Both the position numbers and the translations under genes were made by a program. Below are positions 16,827 to 25,786 of a DNA stretch of 64,000 bases, one piece after another. Each line of letters begins with the position of its first letter. The stretch's first letter is position 1. Source of the stretch: Paenibacillus caseinilyticus (lineage in GTDB: Bacteria; Bacillota; Bacilli; Paenibacillales; NBRC-103111); assembly GCF_027533645.1 (NCBI RefSeq), contig NZ_JAQAGY010000002.1, positions 549,440 to 613,439 on the forward strand, written 5' to 3'. Under the pieces are notes generated by a model. That model had not been told where the DNA came from, ran no database searches, and saw nothing but the letters and a program-made list of their open reading frames with translations.

Positions 16827-17994
16827 AAAGGGATTTAAGCGGCCGAGATTCGCCGACCTGTTCTCGGACATGGAGAGCAAAGCCCGGGAGGCCTACGGGG
16901 AGCAGATCAACACCTCCGAACGCTCGCCCCTGGGGATCATCCTCCGGCTGTTCGCCTGGTTTCTGGCGATCCTCTGGCAGGGCTTGGAGGCGGTCTACAA
17001 CAGCGCCTTTCCGGATACGGCAACTGGAGTAAGTCTGTATCGGCTCGGCCCTTTTGGAGGCATTCAGCGGCTGCAGGCGAGCAGGGCGATCGGTTCGATC
17101 ACCATCACGGGCACCGCGGGCTCCACAGTGGCGTCCGGGTTCCGGGTGAAGACGACATCAAACGTCGTGTTTGAAACCCTCGAGGCCGTGACGCTCGATG
17201 GAACAGGGCACGGCACGGCTAATATACAGGCGCTCCTGGCGGGCAAAACAGGCAATGTGGCGGCCGGGCAGATTACGACGATAGTGAATCCGGTGGCGCA
17301 TGTAACGGCCGTGATAAACCAATCTGAGACGTCTGGAGGCCGCGAGGAGGAGACGGCGCAGGAGTTTCGCAACCGTTTCGGTGTATCTGCAGAGGGGCGC
17401 GGCAAGGCGACTATTCCAGCCATCCGAGCGGCGCTCCTTCGGACGACAGGCGTACGAGCAGCCACAGTCATCGAGAACTTTACAAATACGACCGATGCCG
17501 CCGGTAGGCCGCCCAAATCGTTCGAGGCTTTCGTGCTCGGTGGGCTTCCCCAGGATATCGGCCAAGCCATCTTGGACACCAAAGCCGGCGGGATCCAGCC
17601 CTGGGGGACCGAGAGCGTGACCGTCAAGGACGACTCTGGGACAGACCGGGTCATGCGTTTCTCCTATGCGGTTGAGGTACCGGTCCACCAACGCATCACG
17701 GTGACGACGGATAATCGCTTCCCGGCCAATGGCGCCGCGCAGGTGGAGACGGCAGCCATACGGTACGTCGGAGGGGAGGACGCGGACGGCACGGTCTATG
17801 TAGGGCTCAGCATGGGAGCGGAAGTGGTACACTCCCGGATCATTGCGGCAGCCTACAGCGTCGAGGGTGTTATCGACGTGAAGGTGGAGCTCAGTACGGA
17901 TGGGACGAGCTGGCAAGAAGGGAACCTGCAGATCGATGCGAATGAGGTCGCCCAGACGGCGGCCAATCTGGTAACGGTGGTGCCGGTCGTATGA
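16816..17994 (+). CDS. Baseplate J/gp47-like wedge protein
   Basis: 392 residues with the family landmarks FADLFSDMESKAREAYG near the N-terminus, GSTVASGFRVKTTSNVVFET, and EEETAQEFRNRFG in the middle. It is the gp6-equivalent ring component whose conformational change triggers sheath contraction. Its start overlaps the gp25-like gene by 11 bases and its stop overlaps the next gene by 4. Confidence 0.92.
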   Translation: MLDEKGFKRPRFADLFSDMESKAREAYGEQINTSERSPLGIILRLFAWFLAILWQGLEAVYNSAFPDTATGVSLYRLGPFGGIQRLQASRAIGSITITGTAGSTVASGFRVKTTSNVVFETLEAVTLDGTGHGTANIQALLAGKTGNVAAGQITTIVNPVAHVTAVINQSETSGGREEETAQEFRNRFGVSAEGRGKATIPAIRAALLRTTGVRAATVIENFTNTTDAAGRPPKSFEAFVLGGLPQDIGQAILDTKAGGIQPWGTESVTVKDDSGTDRVMRFSYAVEVPVHQRITVTTDNRFPANGAAQVETAAIRYVGGEDADGTVYVGLSMGAEVVHSRIIAAAYSVEGVIDVKVELSTDGTSWQEGNLQIDANEVAQTAANLVTVVPVV

Positions 17995-18635
17995 TTCAGG
18001 TAAAGGATATCGTCAAACGCCTGACAGACGTGTTCACGAAGGGCCCAAACAGCAATCTTGGGAAGCTCCTGGCGATCATGGCGGGGCAGCTGCAAGCCTA
18101 TGAGGAGGCCCAGAATCGCGTTCACGATTGGCGGGAGATCGACCAGGCCAGAGGGTCGACGTTGGATCGGATCGGACAGATGGTGCAGCAGCCGCGCGGT
18201 GTGGCGTCCGATTCAGTGTACCGCATCATGCTCAAGAGTAAGATTGCCCAGAATCTGAGTGAGGGGGATATCAATACCATCATTCGGGTTCTTTCCATTG
18301 CGCTCAATGTGGATCCGAGTGAGATACGAATCCGGGAAGAGTACACGGCAGCCGTGGATCCGGAGCCGGCTGCCATATCTATCACAAAGCTTCCCTTGGC
18401 CACACTGAATGCCGCCGGCATGACGCTGAATCAATTTGCCCGGGTTGTGCAGCGGACGGTGGCCGCTGGCGTGCGCGTGGGTGTGATCGAGCTTGAGGGG
18501 ACATTCTCATTTTCTTCGGATTACGATTCGAGCGAGACGGACAACAGTGCCGGATTCGGAGATATTGAAGGGACCATCGGCGGATACCTTGGGGCGGCAT
18601 ACAGCCCAGAAGAGGAAGATGAGCTGCCGATATAG
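17991..18635 (+). CDS. Baseplate wedge/tail protein (DUF2612-like)
   Basis: 214 residues. The N-terminal IMAGQLQAYEEAQNRVHDWREIDQ-type helix and RGSTLDRIGQMVQQPRG segment are characteristic of DUF2612/YmfQ-like proteins, the gp7-type wedge component to which fibres attach. Its C-terminal 45 residues are Ser/Asp/Gly-rich and probably flexible. It sits directly before the fibre gene. Confidence 0.78.
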   Translation: MIQVKDIVKRLTDVFTKGPNSNLGKLLAIMAGQLQAYEEAQNRVHDWREIDQARGSTLDRIGQMVQQPRGVASDSVYRIMLKSKIAQNLSEGDINTIIRVLSIALNVDPSEIRIREEYTAAVDPEPAAISITKLPLATLNAAGMTLNQFARVVQRTVAAGVRVGVIELEGTFSFSSDYDSSETDNSAGFGDIEGTIGGYLGAAYSPEEEDELPI

Positions 18636-18648
18636 GAGGTGTTTATAA

Positions 18649-20145
18649 GTGTTCTTAGAGCAGCTACCCGGATGGGGCGCGGCGGGGGTGGAACCGCCGG
18701 CAGGAAAAAAAACGGATGGATTTCAAGCAGGCGAGAAACCGCCGGCAGGTTATTTCAACTGGTTATTTACCAGAACAAGCAAAGTGCTGGAGGAATTGCA
18801 GAAGAATGCTGTCCATAAGGGCGACTTTGATCAGTCACTGAAGAAGGCAGACGCTGTTCAGTTCAGCAGACTTTCCGTTCAAAAGAATGATGATAATGCC
18901 CTTATCACGGTTAGGGCGACGGGATCATCCGGGAGAGACGTAGTCGTTAACATGGAGAATGAGACCATGGCTACTGACAAGTTCCGGATCAAGCAAATAT
19001 TCAATACAGCCAATGACGGCATGGGCGGGGCGGGATTCCTTTTCCGTGCTGTTCGACCGAGTGACGGTAAAACCATTGACTGGAAGTTGAGCGGCGATAC
19101 AGCGGATATTTGGACGAGTGGTCGGAATCTCAATGTGGGCAGCGGGTATTCCCTCAGCCTGAATAACCAGCCACTGTACATCCGAAGCACGGATGGTCTC
19201 GACAAGAACCATTTCATTCAGTACTTCGATGAGACCTCAACAAAAAACATTGATGGTGCCCGTATTGCTGGTAACCGCGGTGTACAGCTAGGAACTATGG
19301 ATCACGGGGCAACAAATGGGGGTAGTTTTCACCCCGTTGTGACCATAGCAAATGACTATACTGGTATTTCTCTCGATGTTCGTCGTAAACCAGGACGGCA
19401 GTTCGCCGAAAGCACATTCCAGGGGATACCAGGTGGAGTGAAACTTGGAGCGTATATCGTTAACTATGAGGATTCGACCTCATCGGTTGGGGCCATTGTG
19501 GCAAACCGTTACGCTAGCAATGACACAAGTATCTTTGAGGCAGTGAGTCTTTATAACGGATGGAACCCCAGGTTCTCCGTCCGGGGCATGGGCCAGGTGA
19601 ATATCTGGGGAAGGACCTTCGTCCACAACGGAGCTGCCAACAATCTTATGAATTCTGAACCAGCTATATCCTTAGCGGTTGGTGACCATGATACCGGGTT
19701 TAACTGGAACTCGGACGGACAGATGGAGATTTTCGCGAATAACCAGGTGACGGCTTGGTGGAACACTACCCAATTCCGCGTAGAGAAGGCCTTCAGCGTA
19801 GGCGGTACAAAATCAGCGTTTGTCCAAACGGCCAGCCATGGTGAGCAACTGCTTTACGCTATGGAAAGTCCTGAGAACCGATTCGAGGACTTCGGTGAGG
19901 GTGAGATCGGAGATGATGGATCTGTTGTGATCCAGATGGATCCTATCTTCCTGGAGACCGTCGAGATTAACGGGGACGATTACCAAGTTCATGTAACCGG
20001 GATCGACGGCAGCGGGTTTACCGTACCTGTCCGGGGAGTTGACAGCTTTACGATACACGGGCCAGCCGGGAAGAAGTTCATGTATCGGGTTCTTGCATGG
20101 CGCCTTGGTTATCACAACCTTCGTTTCAATTATGCTGCAGGATAG
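18649..20145 (+). CDS. Tail fibre protein
   Basis: 498 residues, GTG start at 18649 after ATAGGAGG. The N-terminal attachment module (LPGWGAAGVEPPAGKKTDGF, then YFNWLFTRTSKVLEEL) is common to fibres of Firmicute contractile-tail phages. The middle is a long repetitive beta region rich in Asn, Gly and Ser, and the end (VTGIDGSGFTVPVRGVDSF) looks like a compact tip. It would mediate reversible host contact. Confidence 0.75.
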   Translation: MFLEQLPGWGAAGVEPPAGKKTDGFQAGEKPPAGYFNWLFTRTSKVLEELQKNAVHKGDFDQSLKKADAVQFSRLSVQKNDDNALITVRATGSSGRDVVVNMENETMATDKFRIKQIFNTANDGMGGAGFLFRAVRPSDGKTIDWKLSGDTADIWTSGRNLNVGSGYSLSLNNQPLYIRSTDGLDKNHFIQYFDETSTKNIDGARIAGNRGVQLGTMDHGATNGGSFHPVVTIANDYTGISLDVRRKPGRQFAESTFQGIPGGVKLGAYIVNYEDSTSSVGAIVANRYASNDTSIFEAVSLYNGWNPRFSVRGMGQVNIWGRTFVHNGAANNLMNSEPAISLAVGDHDTGFNWNSDGQMEIFANNQVTAWWNTTQFRVEKAFSVGGTKSAFVQTASHGEQLLYAMESPENRFEDFGEGEIGDDGSVVIQMDPIFLETVEINGDDYQVHVTGIDGSGFTVPVRGVDSFTIHGPAGKKFMYRVLAWRLGYHNLRFNYAAG

Positions 20146-20155
20146 GAGGTAACCC

Positions 20156-20386
20156 ATGAAGATCAATATCATGTCTATCACCCAAAACTTCAACAAAGAC
20201 GGTGAGCTCATGCAGTATCGAGTCACCTATCAGAAATTTGATGACGAGGGAAACATGCTCGCCTCAAATGCAATGCTGCTGCTCAAGCCCGATGCCATCG
20301 GTCCTATCGAAACGGCAACGCAGGGGGTTCAAGGGTTTGTTACCGAAAAAATCAATATCAAAGAAGGTATAGTCGCCCAAGACTAA
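20156..20386 (+). CDS. Small tail-associated protein, unknown
   Basis: 76 residues, ATG 20156 behind AGGAGG. It begins MKINIMSITQNFNKDGELMQ and reads as a small beta sheet. Such genes commonly follow fibre genes in PBSX-like prophages, as fibre chaperones or minor tail proteins. I cannot assign a family. Confidence 0.55.
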   Translation: MKINIMSITQNFNKDGELMQYRVTYQKFDDEGNMLASNAMLLLKPDAIGPIETATQGVQGFVTEKINIKEGIVAQD

Positions 20387-20401
20387 GGAGGGACCAAACC
20401 A

Positions 20402-20554
20402 ATGAAGGATGGAATCAAGCAACGAATCATGCAGATCCAGGCGCAAATGTATGTGCTGCAGCAAGAAGAGAGGGAGCTGTTTACGGCCCTTTCTGTATTG
20501 GAGAGACAGGAGCAAGAACAGCAACAAAAGCCCGAGGAAGCAAGCACCGAATAG
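20402..20554 (+). CDS. Small coiled-coil phage protein, 50 residues
   Basis: ATG 20402 follows AAGGAGGG. The product is a single predicted helix, with Gln and Glu making up much of the second half (QEQEQQQKPEE). The stop codon lies in the loop of the following terminator, so this is the last gene of the structural transcript. The function is unknown. Confidence 0.55.
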   Translation: MKDGIKQRIMQIQAQMYVLQQEERELFTALSVLERQEQEQQQKPEEASTE

Positions 20555-20575
20555 TCGGCTGCTTGCTTTATTTTT
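20538..20575 (+). terminator. Terminator at the end of the structural operon
   Basis: 11-bp stem AGCAAGCACCGA / TCGGcTGCTTGCT with one bulged C, loop ATAG, followed by TTTATTTTT. It isolates the receptor-binding genes downstream. Confidence 0.8.
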
Positions 20576-20596
20576 AGGAATAGGAGATGAGCAAAC

Positions 20597-22522
20597 ATGG
20601 TGGTGCGGAAGGTAAAAAGTGCTTATCGTTTATTTATTGAGCAGACTCGAGGCATTGGAGGGGGAGGTACCGGAGACGTAATTATCGCCCAACCATTTAA
20701 AGGCAAGAAGATCATCGTGATTGGCAACTCCATTGTCGCCGAACAAGACGTGCCTGCCGGGCAGGGATGGTCTACCAAACTAGCTGCCCGAACCGGGGGA
20801 ACAGTTATTAAATATGGTTACCCGGGAAAACCATGGTCTTGGAAGACAGCCTTGGGCGCGACGAATACCTCGATCTACTCCAACAGAAATTCATGGGATA
20901 GGACCGGGGATGTGTACATTCTGTACTCTGGTGGCAATGATCCGCGTCTGGAAATCGACAAGGGTGTTTATACAGATACCGCAACGGACAACAACCATAT
21001 GGGAACGCTTAGGGCAACGGTGAACCTGATCCGAGGTTGGAATCCTAACGCTATTGTCGTCATTGCCATTTCCCTTCCACGGGATGGCCCACCGGAAGCG
21101 GTAGTGAAAAATGAGGACAAAAACCTCCTGGGTAACAGCCTGATGGATCATAATGCCGAGGCGCGCCTGCTTGCCTACGACATGAAATGCCCTGTGTGGG
21201 ACATGTTCGGCATCGGAATTGATTACGCAACGGACTATCAAGCTGACCGTGTCCACCCAAATGCGGTAGGATCAACGAAAATCGCTGACTCTGGTGCCGG
21301 GTTCATTGCCACCCTTAAGCTGCCAGCGGGAGCTGCAGATACGACGGCCCCAGGCGCGCCTGCATCGCTCACGTCGCCGTCCAAGACAACCACCACGGTA
21401 AACCTCGCATGGACGGCAGCGACCGATAACCCTGGAGGATCCGGTGTGACCGGCTACAAGGTATACCGCAACGGAACCTTGATTGCAACGCTCGGAAACG
21501 TTCTGAGCTACCAGGCAACGGGGCTGACGCAGAGTACGGCATATACCTTTACAGTGCGAGCCGTCGATGCCAAAGGGAATGAAGGTCCTGCAGCCACTCT
21601 CAGCGTGACGACGAGCGCGCCTGCATCGGATAGCACCGCGCCGAACGTACCGGCACAGCCAACACTGGTCAGCAAGACGCATAACAGCGTCACTCTCTCC
21701 TGGACAGCTGTTTCTGATAACACTGGGGGCGTCGGCGTAACGAATTACATCATCGAAGGCGGCCCTTCGGCTGTCACGGTAGGAACGGTAACGCAGACGA
21801 CCATCACAGGCTTGAACCCATCCACGCCGTATAACTTTACTTTGAAAGCCCGGGATGCGAACGGCAATACGTCCACGGCATCCCCAGCGCTGGCCGTCAC
21901 AACCGATGCTGCACCTGCAGGTGGGCCTACTGTGTATTATAAGGATACTTTCACTGGCCCTAACGGTTCGCTCAACGGTCACCAGCCTGAAACCGGGGCA
22001 CCCTGGGACACCTCGGTGGCAACCACGCCAGCTAACTGGCAGCTCGTCAACAATGCGGCCAAGTACACTGGGACAACCGGAGATAAGATTCTTGTGGAAT
22101 CGGGTGCGCCTACGGGGGACTACACTCTCATTTATAATGTGTACGCTGCCGGTGGAAAGCAGGGCTTCGCGTTCCGCGGCCTGAATGGCACCAACTACCT
22201 CTATGTCAGGTACGATGCTGCTGCTGCAGGAGCTGAGCTCAAATTGTTTAAACGTAGTGATGTCACAGGTACAGCGACAACGACGCAGCTGCATGCTGTG
22301 GCCGCCACGATCAACACGACAGCTAGCCATGAAATCAAAATCGTGGTTTCTGGCAACAACATCAAGGTTTACCTTGAAGGCAGCGCGACGGCTGCTATGG
22401 ATTTCACACTTTCCACAGCGGATGCGACGGAGTATGCAGGCCGAACCAAATTCGGAATGTATGCGGGCGGGGAAAATACCAGCCAATGGAACGAAGTCAC
22501 AGTACAGAGCAACGCAGCTTAA
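20597..22522 (+). CDS. SGNH-hydrolase tail protein with two FN3 domains and a C-terminal LamG-like domain
   Basis: 641 residues. The SGNH esterase domain spans about 35-240, with Ser in GNS at 43-45, block III GGND at 112-115 and the catalytic DRVHP (Asp217, His220). Two fibronectin type III domains follow at about 250-345 and 345-432, with matching TAPGAPASL and TAPNVPAQP openings. A C-terminal jelly-roll/LamG-like domain (about 440-641) probably binds carbohydrate. It likely deacetylates a cell-wall or capsule polymer during adsorption. A terminator lies before and another after the gene, so it looks like an exchangeable cassette. Confidence 0.8.
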   Translation: MVVRKVKSAYRLFIEQTRGIGGGGTGDVIIAQPFKGKKIIVIGNSIVAEQDVPAGQGWSTKLAARTGGTVIKYGYPGKPWSWKTALGATNTSIYSNRNSWDRTGDVYILYSGGNDPRLEIDKGVYTDTATDNNHMGTLRATVNLIRGWNPNAIVVIAISLPRDGPPEAVVKNEDKNLLGNSLMDHNAEARLLAYDMKCPVWDMFGIGIDYATDYQADRVHPNAVGSTKIADSGAGFIATLKLPAGAADTTAPGAPASLTSPSKTTTTVNLAWTAATDNPGGSGVTGYKVYRNGTLIATLGNVLSYQATGLTQSTAYTFTVRAVDAKGNEGPAATLSVTTSAPASDSTAPNVPAQPTLVSKTHNSVTLSWTAVSDNTGGVGVTNYIIEGGPSAVTVGTVTQTTITGLNPSTPYNFTLKARDANGNTSTASPALAVTTDAAPAGGPTVYYKDTFTGPNGSLNGHQPETGAPWDTSVATTPANWQLVNNAAKYTGTTGDKILVESGAPTGDYTLIYNVYAAGGKQGFAFRGLNGTNYLYVRYDAAAAGAELKLFKRSDVTGTATTTQLHAVAATINTTASHEIKIVVSGNNIKVYLEGSATAAMDFTLSTADATEYAGRTKFGMYAGGENTSQWNEVTVQSNAA

Positions 22523-22539
22523 TACCTCCAAACAATTTG

Positions 22540-22568
22540 GCCTCGATCCGATCGGGGCTAATTTTTTT
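22540..22568 (+). terminator. Terminator after the SGNH tail gene
   Basis: 8-bp stem GCCTCGAT / ATCGGGGC (one G-U pair) and loop CCG, followed by TAATTTTTTT. The right arm is almost identical to the hairpin after the tailspike gene. Confidence 0.8.
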
Positions 22569-22597
22569 GCCCTGAGAGGGCCGAGGAGCGAGAGTCA

Positions 22598-24247
22598 ATG
22601 ATTAATGTAGTTGAGCAGGGAGCGGTGGTTGGCGGGAAGGTAGACTGCACCGTAGCCTTCCAGAAGGCGATCGACCAGGCGCGGGAGACCGGGGAAAAGA
22701 TCAAAGTGCCGCTTGGCCCGTTCCTTATCGCAGGCCAGCTGCAGCGGCTGGATAACGTCTTTATCGAGGGAACGGCAAGCAACAAGCAATACTGGCCGGA
22801 GCATGACGATTTTTTCGCTGGTGGATCGGTCTTGATCGGAGCAGATTCAAACGTCCTCTTTGCCGCAGACACGACGCGGGCCACAATTGACAATCTCTGC
22901 TTCACGAATTTCGCTAAGCTCGCGGAGAAGTCGAGCCCGCGATCCATGCGTTTTCGTAACTGCTCATTCAAGGATATGGTGGTCCTCGATGCGCCTTCAG
23001 ACGAGAAGGGGGCGTACCACAATTATCGGTTCTTCGAGTGTGACTTCACGAATTATGGTGTGAATGCTCTCTTCAAAGGCCGGATCATTGATTCGGTATG
23101 GAAGGACTGCACCTTCGTCGGTGCGTCAGCATTCGATCTTGTACAGGCCAAGGCAAACCTGATCGCTCATAATCGATTCGAGTGGATTGACCGGAGCTTC
23201 GCAATGGCACTATTTGCCTGTGAGTATAACCAGATCATCGAGAACTTCTTCGATCGGGTGGCCGGCAATGCGATCATTTTGAAGCAGCTGAACAAGCATG
23301 TGCATATCGCCGAGAATCTCTTCAACCGGTGCGGCAGCGGACTCAAGTCTACTGGGCTGGCATTTGATCCGCCACTCCCTGAGAAGTTCCTCTCCCACAT
23401 CCAGCTCTTTGGCGAATATGAAGGGGTCTCGATCCAGAACAATGTCTTCTGTCGCGGGCCGGTTAGTGACAAAGTCAGCGGAGAGCTCGCTCCGAAGTAC
23501 GTACTCTCAAAGGAGGCAAACACGAGTAATTGCGGTGTATCGTTCAAGGGGAACACATACGACTGCGGCTGCACTGATGATCTCATCTACGTGGAGGGCC
23601 ACAAATACGATCGGATCCAGCTGGATACCGACTCCGTGTTCGGCGAGCTGACGCCGGCAGTGGTCTCCCTGGCCAAGGTGAGCGCCGGCAGGATCACCAC
23701 TTATAACTCGAAGAAGGTGACGGTCAAGGAGCTGCCGGAGAACCTTATCGTGCATAATGCTGGCGGGGAGATCGCCTTCGAAGCCGGAGGGGCTCAGCGC
23801 GGCGTGGTGTACGGTGGCCGGGTAGGCGGCCGCGGGCGTTTCACACGGGACAAGGTCCTTATGGAGGATCTCAATTACAACCAGATCGCCGGTGGGGCAT
23901 CGTGGCGAAAGCTGGTCTACTCGATCCCGGTCAGCCGGGCGATGGTCGGTGCACCGATTACCTTCCTTGCCTCCTACCGTACCAACGGCACGCCGGATCT
24001 CACCGCAGAGGTGGTCGGTGAGGATGGGAAGATCCTCCGGAAGCTGAAGAGCCTCACGCCCGCGGCAGCCAATCTCCTTTACCGGGAGGTATTCACCGTA
24101 CCTGCAGGTTACACCGGCACTGTGATCAAAGTGGTGCTGTACTGCACCCGGGCGCTGCCGCTGACTACGGGATCCATCTTGAAGATCGATGCGGTGACGG
24201 CCGGCTACGGAGACGCCACGAGTGATGCATTTGCTGACAAAGTGTGA
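22598..24247 (+). CDS. Tailspike, right-handed beta-helix
   Basis: 549 residues. The N-terminus (DCTVAFQKAIDQARETGEKI, then VPLGPFLIAGQLQRLDNVFIEG) is the standard entry of pectate-lyase-like phage tailspikes. Repeating short strands with NLIAHNRFEW and NQIIENFFDR ladders follow, and a C-terminal beta-sandwich starts near 440. Such spikes bind or cleave surface polysaccharide. It has no N-terminal virion-attachment domain of its own, so it may dock onto the SGNH protein or the fibre. Confidence 0.78.
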   Translation: MINVVEQGAVVGGKVDCTVAFQKAIDQARETGEKIKVPLGPFLIAGQLQRLDNVFIEGTASNKQYWPEHDDFFAGGSVLIGADSNVLFAADTTRATIDNLCFTNFAKLAEKSSPRSMRFRNCSFKDMVVLDAPSDEKGAYHNYRFFECDFTNYGVNALFKGRIIDSVWKDCTFVGASAFDLVQAKANLIAHNRFEWIDRSFAMALFACEYNQIIENFFDRVAGNAIILKQLNKHVHIAENLFNRCGSGLKSTGLAFDPPLPEKFLSHIQLFGEYEGVSIQNNVFCRGPVSDKVSGELAPKYVLSKEANTSNCGVSFKGNTYDCGCTDDLIYVEGHKYDRIQLDTDSVFGELTPAVVSLAKVSAGRITTYNSKKVTVKELPENLIVHNAGGEIAFEAGGAQRGVVYGGRVGGRGRFTRDKVLMEDLNYNQIAGGASWRKLVYSIPVSRAMVGAPITFLASYRTNGTPDLTAEVVGEDGKILRKLKSLTPAAANLLYREVFTVPAGYTGTVIKVVLYCTRALPLTTGSILKIDAVTAGYGDATSDAFADKV

Positions 24248-24253
24248 GCATGT

Positions 24254-24280
24254 GCCCCGAGCCGATCGGGGCTATTCTTC
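24254..24280 (+). terminator. Terminator-like hairpin after the tailspike
   Basis: GCCCCGA / TCGGGGC stem with loop GCCGA and a weak TATTCTTC tail. It shares CCGATCGGGGCTA with the hairpin after the SGNH gene. Confidence 0.55.
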
Positions 24281-24298
24281 AGAAAGGAGCTGAGGGGG

Positions 24299-24712
24299 GT
24301 GCCAGAGACCATTTTAAGCGCCGAGGCCCTTGCCCGGCTTGAACGATTGGAGGCAAAACACCTCGAGGTAGTTGAACAGCTAAAGGGAATGTCGGGCGAG
24401 CTGTTGAGGCTCAATACGGAGGGCCTCAAGTCGCAGCAGCAGATCCGGGTTTTGGAGGAAACAGATAAGCGGCACCAAGAGGATCTTCGGGTACTGCAGT
24501 CTACACAAGAGGGGATAAAAACTTCAATCAATATGCTGGTGACTGAATTTGCCAGTTTCAAATCGGAGGTCTTTGCACTGCTCCGGCAAAACATGGCATC
24601 GGGATCCGCAGAGAGCAGCAGCCTCAGGAAAGACCTGATGGCACTACTGAGGTGGGTGCTGGCGGGTACGATTATTTATCTCGTGATGCGAGGGGAGGTC
24701 CCTGTACCATGA
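24299..24712 (+). CDS. XhlA-like hemolysin/holin-associated protein
   Basis: 137 residues from GTG 24299, behind AAAGGAGCTGAGG. A long coiled coil (repeated Leu/Glu heptads) ends in one C-terminal membrane helix, VLAGTIIYLVM. This matches the XhlA family, which accompanies holin and endolysin genes in PBSX-like prophages and assists membrane permeabilisation. Its stop overlaps the endolysin ATG (ATGA). Confidence 0.8.
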   Translation: MPETILSAEALARLERLEAKHLEVVEQLKGMSGELLRLNTEGLKSQQQIRVLEETDKRHQEDLRVLQSTQEGIKTSINMLVTEFASFKSEVFALLRQNMASGSAESSSLRKDLMALLRWVLAGTIIYLVMRGEVPVP

Positions 24713-25365
24713 ATAAGCAGGATTTTATCAAAACCTTATTGCCGATGGCGCAGGCTGAGCAACGAAGGACAGGGGTGCTGACCAGCATCAAGCTGGCGCA
24801 GGCGTGCCTGGAGACGGGGTACGGCCGCGCAGTCGCCGGTGGGAACCTGTACGGCATCAAAGGCAGCGGGCAGACGTTTACGACCCATGAGTACTATAAC
24901 GGGGTGAAGACGACGGTCCAGGACAGCTTCCGGGCATATCCGGACTGGGCGGCCAGCGTGATCGACCACAGCGAATTCCTACTGAGGAACGGCCGGTACT
25001 CCCGAGCCGGGTTCTTCACGGCTTGTAAGGCTCTTGACTACAAAGGGGCGGCTCGGGCTCTTCAGTCCGCAGGGTATGCCACTGACCCGCAGTATGCAAA
25101 GAAGTTGATCAGCATCATCGAGGCGAACGGGTTTGCGAAGTACGATCAAATCGAGGAAGAAGTGAAGGAGGATGAGGATACGATGAAGCTGGAGCACGAT
25201 TGGCAATGGAAGCAGCTTGGGGATGCCCTTGATGGACTCTATCGGGCCGGAAAGCTGTCTGACTATTCATGGGTTGAGAAAGCCTATACGCGGCAGTTGA
25301 CGATCTCTGAGGTCAGTTGGCTGAACACTGTCATCCTCGCGCGTCAAAGCGGCGTGGAAGTCTAA
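24709..25365 (+). CDS. Endolysin, GH73-type N-acetylglucosaminidase
   Basis: 218 residues. The glucosaminidase domain spans residues 1-145, with the catalytic Glu in AQACLETGYG, followed by GNLYGIKG and EYYNGVKTTVQDSFRAYPD. After an acidic linker, a 50-residue C-terminal module (WQWKQLGDALDGLYRAGKLS) probably binds the wall. No signal peptide is seen, so export would depend on the holin. Start ATG 24709 overlaps the xhlA-like stop. Confidence 0.88.
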   Translation: MNKQDFIKTLLPMAQAEQRRTGVLTSIKLAQACLETGYGRAVAGGNLYGIKGSGQTFTTHEYYNGVKTTVQDSFRAYPDWAASVIDHSEFLLRNGRYSRAGFFTACKALDYKGAARALQSAGYATDPQYAKKLISIIEANGFAKYDQIEEEVKEDEDTMKLEHDWQWKQLGDALDGLYRAGKLSDYSWVEKAYTRQLTISEVSWLNTVILARQSGVEV

Positions 25366-25387
25366 TAAGGGAGAGGAGAAATTTTTT

Positions 25388-25723
25388 ATGAATGAACTGG
25401 TCCAACCTTATCTCCAGACCGTCCTGCAGGCGCTGGTCAGCGCTCTGGCACTTATCGTAATAGCGGCCGTTGGCGGGCTGCGAAGCAAAGCCGAAGGCTG
25501 GATTGAGACGCGAACGACGGTACAGCAGCGAGAGAAGCTACACCTGATCGCAAAGGAGGGTATGGCCTTAGCGGAGGCAGTCTTCAAAGGTGCCGGCGGG
25601 GAGGCTAAGCTGCAAGAGGCCGAGAAGTATGTGTTAGACCATCTTGCAGATATTGGCCTGAATCTAACGTCTACAGAAATCCGCGCTGCAATTGAGAAGG
25701 CAGTTTTAGAGCAAAAAAAATAA
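25388..25723 (+). CDS. Phage holin, LLH family
   Basis: 111 residues. One membrane helix near the N-terminus (LQALVSALALIVIAAVGGL) is followed by a long charged helix and a LADIGLNLTSTEIRAAIE end, the standard LLH holin layout. It controls timing of lysis. A strong terminator 8 bases downstream ends the late operon; the genes beyond are accessory. Confidence 0.88.
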   Translation: MNELVQPYLQTVLQALVSALALIVIAAVGGLRSKAEGWIETRTTVQQREKLHLIAKEGMALAEAVFKGAGGEAKLQEAEKYVLDHLADIGLNLTSTEIRAAIEKAVLEQKK

Positions 25724-25730
25724 GCTATTA

Positions 25731-25768
25731 AACAAAAAGAGCTCCAATCCTAAGGAGCTCTTTTTGTT
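25731..25768. terminator. Bidirectional terminator between lysis genes and accessory block
   Basis: Perfect 15-bp stem AACAAAAAGAGCTCC / GGAGCTCTTTTTGTT with an 8-base loop. It works on both strands, ending the late operon from the left and the Abi_C gene from the right. Confidence 0.92.
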
Positions 25769-25786
25769 AACTATAGAGTGATACAT

